Source: Candidatus Aminicenantota bacterium
GTDB lineage: Bacteria; Acidobacteriota; Aminicenantia; UBA2199
Assembly (NCBI GenBank): GCA_023136725.1
Contig: JAGLQR010000039.1
Location: 1-9,648 of the forward strand
Direction of reading: 5' to 3'
Length of the DNA stretch: 9,648 nt
Shown here: positions 1 to 5,915 of the stretch, one piece after another
Layout: each line of letters starts with the position of its first letter
Position numbering within the stretch: the first letter of the stretch is position 1
Notes under the pieces: model-generated
Told to the model about the DNA's origin: nothing
The model's database searches: none
The model's input: only the letters and a program-made list of their open reading frames with translations
Made by a program: the position numbers and the translations under genes

Positions 1-230
1 CGATGGGAATGATGTTCCCTTCCGGGTTGAAATATCTTGGAACGGGGAACAGAATAATGATAGGATGGGCATGGGGCGCAAATGCGTTTGCTACAGTGAT
101 CGGATCTGTTATCACAGTTATAATTGCAATAAACTGGAATTTCTCCACCGCATTGATCCTTGCAGCCCTTCTATATATTATTTCTGGAATGATCTTTTTT
201 AAGGATATAAAAAAAACTTTAAAAAATTAA
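1..230 (+). CDS. C-terminal fragment of spermidine-synthase-like polytopic membrane protein (partial, upstream copy)
   Basis: The gene enters the window already in progress; only its last 75 residues or so are visible, ending at a TAA. About two thirds of these residues match the extreme C-terminus of the complete gene downstream, including the shared block GWAWGANAFATV and the segment IINWNF-like after it, so the two are tandem paralogues. The fragment holds two hydrophobic segments, the last membrane spans of the family, and ends in a short lysine-rich tail expected to be cytoplasmic. The ATG at position 3 is not the start: it corresponds to an internal methionine (residue 691) of the paralogue. 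Only 16 bases separate its stop from the next start, so the two are very probably co-transcribed. The catalytic-like domain lies outside the window and cannot be judged. Confidence 0.85.
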   Translation, partial: MGMMFPSGLKYLGTGNRIMIGWAWGANAFATVIGSVITVIIAINWNFSTALILAALLYIISGMIFFKDIKKTLKN

Positions 231-246
231 CCGGAAAAAGAAAAGA

Positions 247-2526
247 ATGACCAGACTGAAGATACTCTGGGTAACAGCATTCACTGCACTTTCAGTTATA
301 CTGATAGAGATACTTTATACCAGACTATTCTCAGCTATATACTTCAGTTCATTTGCCTTCTTTATTATATCTCTTGCCCTTTTCGGAACAGGGCTCAGCG
401 GACTTCAATTCTCACTGATCAGGGGGAAGCCCAGGTTCAGAACAGAGCACTATATACTCCTCTTTGCATTATCTCTCCCTTTAATTCTTAAACTTACTTT
501 AATCGTAAAGATAGACTTTTTAAATCTTTTTACATCTCCGGTAAACCTTATTTTTCTCATGATAAATTTCCTCGCCCTCACTCTCCCCTTTTTCCTCGGT
601 GGAGCTGTATTAGTAAGGATCTTTGCAGAACATTCTCAGCAAATTGGAAAGCTCTATTTTTATGATCTGGCCGGTGCGGCATTCGGGAGCCTGCTCATAA
701 TACCACTTATATCCGGTACGGGACCGATGAAAGCAATTTTGATAATTGCAATACTTCTCATAATTACCTGGTATTTAATCTCTGAAGCAAGGGCAAAAAC
801 ACGTACATTAACTTCGATTATTCTGATATTTCTCTTTTCAACTGGAATCTACTTCTCCGGCGACCTCTTCAAACTCATCCCCAAGATCGAAAAGAGAGAC
901 TATACGAATGACCTGAGAAAAGGACGAATAGAACATTCAAAGTGGAGCCCTATTAATAAAGTAGATGTTGCCCCTTTCATATTCAACAGAAATAAGAAAG
1001 TAATATGGCTTAATTGCGGAACTCAACAGACATGGCTTGTAAAAACATCTGAAGAAGAGATCCTCAGAAAAGAACTAAAATGGACACATGCTGCAATCCC
1101 TTATCAGCTTGCTGAAAAAGGATCAGCTCTCATAATAGGATCTGCAGGAGGATATGAGGTCCTTTGTGCAATTTCAAATGGTTTTAAGAGGATCTTTGCT
1201 GTAGAAATGGACCCGGAACTCTGCAGGCTGGTAGCAGGAAAGTATTCAGATTATATTGGAAATATATTCAAACGAAAAGGTGTTTTCCTTATAAATGATG
1301 AGGGCCGGAGTGTTTTAAAAAGACTCGGCAAAAAATTTGATGTTATCCAGATGGTAAACTCCCATCCAAAAGACACCCTGTTGTCAGGGGGGCTCAGTAT
1401 TTCTGAAACATATATTTATTCTGTTCAGGCCTTTAAAGAGTATTGGAAACACCTTTCAAAAGATGGTTTTCTCTCCATTGTTCATGTTTATGGTGAGAGA
1501 ATGTTTTCAACTGCATTTGAAGCGCTGAGAGAATTAAGTATCGAAGATCCTGAAAAAAAATTCTATGTGATCCAGGTAAGGAACGGATTCAACTATTTCT
1601 TTATGAAAAAAGGAAATATAAATGAAAAAGAGAGAAGCATCCTGAAAAGATTTGCCGGAAAAAACGAAACTATTTATACCCCCTTCGAAGAGAAAGAAAA
1701 TATATATTACAAACTGGCTTCGGCAGACTACAAAGATGTTATTAAGGGATCATCAGTAAATATTTCCCCTGTCTCAGATAATTCTCCATATTTCAATCAA
1801 CCTAATAAGATCGGACAATTGCATTTTTCAAACAATTATCTGCAAGGGATGGCAACGGAAAAAGTTGAAAGAGTCCGTGTATATACAAATTCTGTTTATA
1901 TTTCCATTCTGGTAATTGCATTAATATTTTCACTATTGTTCATTTATATCCCTCTTCGAGTAAGAGGCGGAGGACAAAATACAAGAGACATAGCTTACTT
2001 TTCTCTGATCGGCCTGGCATTTATTATGGTGGAGATCATCCTGATTAAGATATTTCAACTCCTGCTTGGTAATCCCTCATATTCAATTTCTGTAATTATT
2101 TTTTCACTTCTTCTCTCTGCAGGTGCCGGAAGCTACTATTCAGACAGGATCATAAAATTATTCCGGGGTCGTATGTTATACGTTTCCATATTCATAACAA
2201 TTGTATTAGTTATTTATTCCCTCTTTCTATTCAATTTGATCTATCTCTCGATCGAATTTCCTCTTATAATAAGAGCTCTGATTTCGTTGCTCCTGATTAG
2301 TATTCCGGGAATTCCGATGGGTATATATTTCCCGTTGGGAATCAAGAGGGTTGCATCGGGAAATCCTGTAATGACAGGATGGGCCTGGGGCGCTAATGCT
2401 TTCGCAACTGTTCTGGGATCTGTCATCACCGTTATTATATCCATAAACTGGAATTTTTCAGCAGGGCTGATAACGGCAGCGTTTATTTACATATTGGCCG
2501 GGTATTATTTCCCCAGGAATAATTAA
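247..2526 (+). CDS. Polytopic membrane protein with central spermidine-synthase-like SAM-fold domain
   Basis: A 759-residue integral membrane protein. About six hydrophobic spans occupy residues 5-205, a soluble domain covers about 215-540, and about seven more spans run from 546 to 755. The soluble domain resembles spermidine synthase or Rossmann methyltransferases: glycine motif LIIGSAGGYEV (295-304), an acidic ribose-binding candidate E320 in AVEMDPE, and an NDEGR block (350-354) where adenine contacts are expected. After FDVI (364-367) the aminopropyltransferase D-x-x-D-P signature is replaced by VNSHP, so neither catalytic aspartate is present. The motif SDNSPYF (510-516) matches the TDDRPFF-like motif of membrane-fused family members. 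Spans near 585-630 and 711-732 carry family-typical MVEI, LLLGNPSYS and WAWGANAFA blocks. The start has only a purine-rich stretch (GGAAAAAGAAAAGA) ahead of it, a weak ribosome site, so it may depend on translation of the upstream paralogue. Substrate and reaction are unknown; transport, methylation or a binding role are all possible. Confidence 0.85.
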   Translation: MTRLKILWVTAFTALSVILIEILYTRLFSAIYFSSFAFFIISLALFGTGLSGLQFSLIRGKPRFRTEHYILLFALSLPLILKLTLIVKIDFLNLFTSPVNLIFLMINFLALTLPFFLGGAVLVRIFAEHSQQIGKLYFYDLAGAAFGSLLIIPLISGTGPMKAILIIAILLIITWYLISEARAKTRTLTSIILIFLFSTGIYFSGDLFKLIPKIEKRDYTNDLRKGRIEHSKWSPINKVDVAPFIFNRNKKVIWLNCGTQQTWLVKTSEEEILRKELKWTHAAIPYQLAEKGSALIIGSAGGYEVLCAISNGFKRIFAVEMDPELCRLVAGKYSDYIGNIFKRKGVFLINDEGRSVLKRLGKKFDVIQMVNSHPKDTLLSGGLSISETYIYSVQAFKEYWKHLSKDGFLSIVHVYGERMFSTAFEALRELSIEDPEKKFYVIQVRNGFNYFFMKKGNINEKERSILKRFAGKNETIYTPFEEKENIYYKLASADYKDVIKGSSVNISPVSDNSPYFNQPNKIGQLHFSNNYLQGMATEKVERVRVYTNSVYISILVIALIFSLLFIYIPLRVRGGGQNTRDIAYFSLIGLAFIMVEIILIKIFQLLLGNPSYSISVIIFSLLLSAGAGSYYSDRIIKLFRGRMLYVSIFITIVLVIYSLFLFNLIYLSIEFPLIIRALISLLLISIPGIPMGIYFPLGIKRVASGNPVMTGWAWGANAFATVLGSVITVIISINWNFSAGLITAAFIYILAGYYFPRNN

Positions 2527-3002
2527 ACACTTCCAAGATTTTTCCTGCCTATTGGTTTGATAAAAACAGATAGAAAATACAATAAAAAAGAGATGAAAAT
2601 AATAGTAAGAGGTATTGAAACAAAATAAGAAGAATTGTACATAGTTATCAGGGGCTGAATAATACTGCTGTCGAACAGCTTAATCTTAAATAATCTAGTT
2701 CCGATGCTCCTGATTTCATCTCCTTTGAGCAGAACAAAGATCAGTATTGCACTCAGGGAGATCATAAATGCCATGATCCTTCCTATCTTAAGTGGCAGCA
2801 TTGCTTTCTCGATCAATTCATTACTTACCTCTACAGATTCAAATGACCTTTTCCAGATTTTATCAAAATGCGGGATACCTTTACTGTTACTTTTTTTGCC
2901 GGCTTCAGAAAGATCTTTCATCCAGGAATTGACTAAATATTCATCTCTGCACTCCCTGCAGTCATCCATATGAGTTATATGATCACATTTTTTCTTACTC
3001 AT
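2523..3002 (-). CDS. Putative zinc-finger (ZAS-type) transmembrane anti-sigma factor
   Basis: A 159-residue protein taken from the ATG at 3002, which follows an excellent GGAGG site with a 5-base gap. An in-frame ATG at 3014 would add four residues but overlaps that ribosome site. The N-terminus carries H11-x3-C15-x2-C18, the core of the zinc-associated anti-sigma motif, with C6 and H8 as possible further ligands. A charged cytoplasmic linker follows, then two membrane spans (about 74-92 and 127-148) and a short basic tail. The start overlaps the end of the ECF sigma gene by 8 bases, the arrangement typical of a sigma/anti-sigma pair and of translational coupling. Inferred role: it holds the sigma factor at the membrane and releases it on an envelope or redox signal. 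Family anti-sigma factors usually have one span; two spans with a loop of about 35 residues is less common. The function rests on motif and context, not overall similarity. Confidence 0.75.
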   Translation of the reverse strand: MSKKKCDHITHMDDCRECRDEYLVNSWMKDLSEAGKKSNSKGIPHFDKIWKRSFESVEVSNELIEKAMLPLKIGRIMAFMISLSAILIFVLLKGDEIRSIGTRLFKIKLFDSSIIQPLITMYNSSYFVSIPLTIIFISFLLYFLSVFIKPIGRKNLGSV

Positions 3003-3570
3003 TTGTTCCTCCATAAGAGAATCCTTCTGCCCTCAATATTTCTGCACATTTTTTCCTTAATCTGAACAAAACAACTTTAAGGCTTTTCTCTTTTATATCT
3101 GTCACTTCACTGATCTCTCTGTGGGAATAACCCTCTACATAGGCAAGCCACAACAGAGACCGTTCCTTTTTTTTCAGCTTCCCGAATATCCTCTCCAGAT
3201 CAATGCTCAGATCTGGATTGTTATCACCCTTTGATTCAATATAGGTCATTTCATCAGTAATTGAGTCAGTTGTCATTTTCCTTTTTTCATCAATGACAAG
3301 CCTGTACGCGGTCTTATAAAGGTAGGATTTCAATTGGTACTTATTCAATCCCCGGGGAGATGACCTGAACAATCTGAAGAATGATTCCTGGAATATATCA
3401 CCGGCAATACCTTCATCACCACCGCAGGCTTTCCTGATAAAGTTCAGGAAGCCTGCGGAGTGATTCTCATAAAATATTCTGAATGATTCTTTCAGAAGAT
3501 TGTTATGTTCTCTATCCATTATATTCGGTTCGGGTTTCCCCTGCATCCGAAAAAATAAAGGTAGGATCAC
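2995..3570 (-). CDS. ECF-family RNA polymerase sigma factor (sigma-70 regions 2 and 4)
   Basis: A 191-residue protein if read from the GTG at 3570. Sigma region 2 spans about residues 31-98, with the region 2.2 core AGDIFQESFFRLF (56-68) and the region 2.4-like YLYKTAYRLVIDEKRK (83-98). An acidic, probably flexible linker (99-124) follows, then region 4 (about 125-178) with a helix-turn-helix in SHREISEVTD and following basic residues. There is no region 1 or 3, as in ECF sigmas. The start is uncertain. The GTG lies two bases after the upstream stop and has GAGG about 10 bases ahead; the alternative ATG at 3519 gives a more usual ECF N-terminus but lacks a clear ribosome site. The gene lies between an unknown membrane protein and its likely anti-sigma factor, all in one operon. 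Inferred target genes probably include its own operon. Confidence 0.9.
   Translation of the reverse strand: MILPLFFRMQGKPEPNIMDREHNNLLKESFRIFYENHSAGFLNFIRKACGGDEGIAGDIFQESFFRLFRSSPRGLNKYQLKSYLYKTAYRLVIDEKRKMTTDSITDEMTYIESKGDNNPDLSIDLERIFGKLKKKERSLLWLAYVEGYSHREISEVTDIKEKSLKVVLFRLRKKCAEILRAEGFSYGGTNE
3008..3012 (-). promoter_or_regulatory. Ribosome binding site that sets the anti-sigma start
   Basis: GGAGG on the minus strand, 5 bases before the ATG at 3002, inside the last codons of the sigma gene (its residues Y-G-G). Its position argues for the 3002 start over the in-frame ATG at 3014, and for coupling of anti-sigma translation to sigma translation. Confidence 0.75.
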
Positions 3571-3572
3571 CC

Positions 3573-4016
3573 TTATTCATCCTCGTTAATGATACCCCAT
3601 TTAGTACTTAACTTATAGGACAACCAGGATGAAACAAGAAAACTCACGCCTAGTGCAAAAAGAACTATACCGGCAGCATAGTAGTACTTTGAATCGGCTG
3701 AAAAGATCATCCCTACAGGAAGAAAACTCAATCCGACAAATCCTGCGACCAGCCCCTTGGTTATCGAAGATATTATCCTCTCTTTCGGCTGAACGTACTC
3801 AATAGAGAGAGACTTAAGAAATTTATTCCCACTGTCACTCTTCAGGAAATCATTAAGTTCACTCACATTGTCGAATTTTTCCACCAGTTTCTGATGAAGT
3901 TCACTCTTCAATTTGTTCTTTTTTGAATCCATAAAAAGTTTGAACACATATCCGACCAGTAAAAACATGATCGGCATAACAACCATTCCCATAACTTGAT
4001 CTGTACTCGGGTCCAT
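3573..4016 (-). CDS. Unknown three-span membrane protein, first gene of the sigma operon
   Basis: A 147-residue protein with an excellent ribosome site (AAAGGAGG, 5-base gap) before the ATG at 4016. One membrane span lies near the N-terminus (about 9-28). A charged amphipathic region with the pattern LVEKF..VSELNDFLKS..G..FLKSL (about 44-70) follows, then two more spans (about 84-105 and 111-132) and an acidic tail (NEDE). I do not recognise a named domain. The middle segment resembles a short helical motif that, as far as I recall, occurs in small unnamed membrane proteins encoded beside ECF sigma genes. Its stop lies two bases from the GTG of the sigma gene, so the three genes are one transcription unit. 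It may be a sensor or accessory regulator of the sigma/anti-sigma pair, but that is inference from position only. Confidence 0.8.
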   Translation of the reverse strand: MDPSTDQVMGMVVMPIMFLLVGYVFKLFMDSKKNKLKSELHQKLVEKFDNVSELNDFLKSDSGNKFLKSLSIEYVQPKERIISSITKGLVAGFVGLSFLPVGMIFSADSKYYYAAGIVLFALGVSFLVSSWLSYKLSTKWGIINEDE

Positions 4017-4050
4017 ATTAACCTCCTTTTAATTGATTGATTTTTTTATC

Positions 4051-4075
4051 ATCATACTTATAACGGCCTGGTTCC
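4051..4075 (-). promoter_or_regulatory. Candidate promoter of the sigma operon with GGAAC -35-like element
   Basis: On the minus strand GGAAC (4071-4075) resembles the -35 of many ECF promoters and is followed 14 bases later by TATGAT (4051-4056). The spacing is short for a sigma-70 pairing, and no convincing ECF -10 (such as CGTC or TCTAA) stands at 16-17 bases. Autoregulation by the encoded sigma is plausible but the match is weak. Confidence 0.3.
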
Positions 4076-4137
4076 ATATCCGGTTAACATCGGAAAAATA
4101 AATATATGTTAATTCTGCTTTTGCTTCCATCCGGTTA
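4072..4137. repeat. Imperfect direct repeat pair, TTCCAT(AT)CCGGTTA
   Basis: TTCCATATCCGGTTA at 4072-4086 and TTCCATCCGGTTA at 4125-4137 are the same element apart from an AT insertion, with starts 53 bases apart. Read leftward they are TAACCGGAT(AT)GGAA, with the left one running into GGAACC. They may be twin operator or promoter elements, or chance in a short AT-rich region. Confidence 0.4.
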
Positions 4138-4143
4138 TTGCAC

Positions 4144-4172
4144 TTGATTAATGAATATGAGTAATATAGAAT
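4144..4172 (+). promoter_or_regulatory. Sigma-70-like promoter for the lone receiver gene
   Basis: TTGATT (4144-4149), a 17-base spacer and TAGAAT (4167-4172) make a good housekeeping-type promoter, with transcription expected near 4179. The leader would be about 25 bases and contains an A9 tract and the AGGA ribosome site (4195-4198), 6 bases from the ATG at 4205. Confidence 0.5.
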
Positions 4173-4204
4173 CAGATTTGATCTAAAAAAAAACAGGAAA
4201 TAAA

Positions 4205-4585
4205 ATGAAATTAAGGGTAGTAATTATAGATGACGATAAGATAATAAGAAAAACGCTGGAAAAATATTTTATTGAACTTGATTTTGAAGTCACTGTCACT
4301 GAAGACGGGGAATCTGCAATGAAATTGATCGAGGAAAACAAACCTGAGCTTGTTATATCAGATATGCTTATTCCCGGAACACATGGGATAGAAATATGTA
4401 AAAGAATCAAGCATAATCCGAATCTTTCAGGAATTAAAGTTATCCTGATGTCCAGTGTCTATAAGAGAAGTGATACTGTTAGCAAAGAACTTGAATGCAA
4501 TTATGACATCTTCCTTGAAAAACCCTTTGATTTCAACGATCTGGTTGGAGTTATGCGGCAAATTAACCTAAAGGGTTTTAAATAA
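4205..4585 (+). CDS. Single-domain response regulator (CheY/Spo0F-like receiver)
   Basis: A 126-residue protein that is only a receiver domain. It has the acidic cluster D9-D10-D11, phospho-acceptor D53 (in VISDMLIPG), the conserved Ser at 83 in LMSS, and K106 in EKPF. The residues needed for Mg2+ binding and phosphoryl transfer are all in place, so it should be active. No output domain follows, so it acts by protein-protein contact or as a phosphate carrier or sink. The gene has its own promoter and an AGGA ribosome site. It ends 9 bases from the convergent Hpt gene of the phosphorelay operon, so the Hpt protein is the natural candidate partner (inference). A link to the divergent sigma operon is also possible but has no direct support. 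Confidence 0.92.
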   Translation: MKLRVVIIDDDKIIRKTLEKYFIELDFEVTVTEDGESAMKLIEENKPELVISDMLIPGTHGIEICKRIKHNPNLSGIKVILMSSVYKRSDTVSKELECNYDIFLEKPFDFNDLVGVMRQINLKGFK

Positions 4586-4594
4586 TACAAATAA

Positions 4595-4966
4595 TCAATT
4601 TACAATGTCCGGAGAAATCGGGAACAATTTCATTAAGTTCAAAGATTCATTTTTCATCATTCTTATAAGTTTGTTTGCAGCAACAAGGTCGCCGTCATTC
4701 CCGGCCTTTTCTATTTGAGCCGAATAACGGTGCATTAGGGTCAGACTGAGCATAGCAGATGAACCTTTCAGAGTATGTCCGATTATTTTGATCTTCTCAA
4801 AGTTGTTTTCTCTGAGGGCCGTGAGGAGTCCTGAATAGTAATTGTGAAATTCATTAACATAATCATTAATGAGTTCAACAAGGAAATTCTCATCGCCACC
4901 CATCCGCTGTAGAGCTTCCGGGAAATTAATTGTATTTTTCTGCCATAAAATTTGATTCTTTTCCAT
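4595..4966 (-). CDS. Free histidine phosphotransfer (Hpt) protein
   Basis: A 123-residue protein consisting of one Hpt four-helix domain. H64 in GHTLKGSSAML is the phosphorylation site, with the family's K67 and G68 after it. The N-terminal INFPEALQRMGGDENFLVEL resembles the start of BarA/ArcB-type Hpt domains (family comparison from memory). Cytoplasmic. It should shuttle phosphate between the receivers of the hybrid kinase and the receiver of the diguanylate cyclase encoded just upstream. The start at 4966 is well supported: AAAGGAG (4973-4979) sits 6 bases ahead, inside the end of the cyclase gene, which it overlaps by 41 bases. This overlap suggests coupled translation. In BarA-type kinases this domain is fused to the kinase; here it is a separate gene at the operon end. 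Confidence 0.93.
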   Translation of the reverse strand: MEKNQILWQKNTINFPEALQRMGGDENFLVELINDYVNEFHNYYSGLLTALRENNFEKIKIIGHTLKGSSAMLSLTLMHRYSAQIEKAGNDGDLVAANKLIRMMKNESLNLMKLFPISPDIVN

Positions 4967-5903
4967 TATTTTCTCCTTTAGTTACTAAACTTGCCATATC
5001 AGCAGATATCCATTTATTACGTCCTTTCCTTTTCGCTTCATAAAGGGCGTTGTCAGCAAGATGCAGCATCATTTCCGGAGAGTGAATATCCATCCTGCCG
5101 GTGATTGCAAATCCCAGGCTTATTGTGATTTGAACAGCTTCATCATTAAATTTGAATTCTTCTTCTGATATTCCTGTCCTTAATCTTTCAGCTATAATTT
5201 CTATTTTCTTTTCTGTACAATTCGGAAGAAGAATAAGAAATTCTTCTCCTCCATATCTGCCAACTCTGTCATAAGGCCTCAGTAAACTTTTTAACTTTGA
5301 TGAAACTTTCCGGAGCACCATGTCTCCGGCCTGATGGCCGTAAGTATCATTGATCTTTTTAAAATGATCAATATCTGCCATGATCATTCCCATTGGTATT
5401 TTCTCTCTTTCAGACCTTTCGAATTCCATTTCGATTATTTCTATGATCGAATTCCGGTTAAGCAATTTTGTAAGGCCGTCATGAGTAGCCTGAATTTTCA
5501 ATTTTTCCTGAGTTTCGAGCAACTGGCTCTGAAGTTCAATAATCCTTTTACCTGTTTTTAACCTTGCATCAAGTTCAAGTGAATAGAACGGTTTCTTAAT
5601 ATAGTCATCCGCCCCAGCCGAAAAACCTTTAACAAGGTCTTCCTGGTCAATCCTGGATGTAAGAAGAATAATATATGTATATTGAGTTTCTATTCTTGTT
5701 CTGATCATCCGGCACAATTCTATCCCTTCTATTCCCGGAAGCATCCAGTCCAGAATAGCAATATGAATATTTTTCTCTTCAAGAATCCGCAAAGCCTCAT
5801 CTCCATCTGCTGCAAGGAAAAGTTTATAAACCGGAGAAGTTATACTCTTCTCTAGTACTTTCCGGATCACCTTGTCATCTTCAGCTATTAGCAGATTGAT
5901 CAT
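4926..5903 (-). CDS. Response regulator diguanylate cyclase (REC-GGDEF)
   Basis: A 325-residue cytoplasmic protein that should make c-di-GMP from two GTP when phosphorylated. The receiver (about 1-115) has E8-D9-D10, phospho-acceptor D52 (LDWMLPG), T82 and K104. A helical, probably coiled-coil linker (about 118-138) leads to the GGDEF domain (about 138-300). This has HDGLTKLLNR at its start, metal/GTP residues in ADIDHFKKINDTYGH (176-190), the active-site GGEEF (218-222) and the inhibitory-site RxxD as R209-P-Y-D212. The enzyme therefore looks active and feedback-inhibited. The architecture is that of WspR. The last 25 residues or so form a polar tail overlapping the Hpt gene. The start has a strong AGAGGTGA site within the 12 bases after the kinase stop, so kinase and cyclase are in one operon. 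Confidence 0.95.
   Translation of the reverse strand: MINLLIAEDDKVIRKVLEKSITSPVYKLFLAADGDEALRILEEKNIHIAILDWMLPGIEGIELCRMIRTRIETQYTYIILLTSRIDQEDLVKGFSAGADDYIKKPFYSLELDARLKTGKRIIELQSQLLETQEKLKIQATHDGLTKLLNRNSIIEIIEMEFERSEREKIPMGMIMADIDHFKKINDTYGHQAGDMVLRKVSSKLKSLLRPYDRVGRYGGEEFLILLPNCTEKKIEIIAERLRTGISEEEFKFNDEAVQITISLGFAITGRMDIHSPEMMLHLADNALYEAKRKGRNKWISADMASLVTKGENNGKESNFMAEKYN
4973..4979 (-). promoter_or_regulatory. Ribosome binding site of the Hpt gene inside the cyclase gene
   Basis: AAAGGAG on the minus strand, 6 bases before the ATG at 4966. It lies within the coding sequence of the cyclase tail and confirms that the 41-base gene overlap is real rather than a wrong start. Confidence 0.7.
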
Positions 5904-5915
5904 TCTTCACCTCTA

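Larger units (their letters stand above)
4017..4204. other. Divergent intergenic promoter region
   Basis: 188 bases between the sigma operon (leftward) and the lone receiver gene (rightward). It holds the ribosome site for the left gene, a sigma-70-like promoter for the right gene, an imperfect direct repeat (4072-4086 and 4125-4137) and an A9 tract (4185-4193) in the right-hand leader. No small ORF or clear terminator hairpin was seen here. Confidence 0.7.

Noticed and set aside
2704..2973. Plus-strand 89-codon open frame opposite the anti-sigma gene
   Set aside because: It lies wholly antisense to a gene with a zinc motif, spans and a strong ribosome site; no ribosome site or recognisable domain of its own.
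3003..3014. Earlier in-frame ATG for the anti-sigma gene at 3014
   Set aside because: This ATG directly abuts GGAGG, which is placed ideally for the next ATG at 3002; the extra four residues add nothing to the domain.
4185..4193. A9 tract in the leader of the lone receiver gene as a switch
   Set aside because: It is outside the coding frame and lies between the promoter and the ribosome site; nothing suggests it does more than keep the leader unstructured.
4586..4625. Possible terminator between the lone receiver and Hpt genes (CCGGAGAAATCGG)
   Set aside because: The stem is only about 3-4 base pairs, lies inside the Hpt coding end and has no following T tract on either strand.
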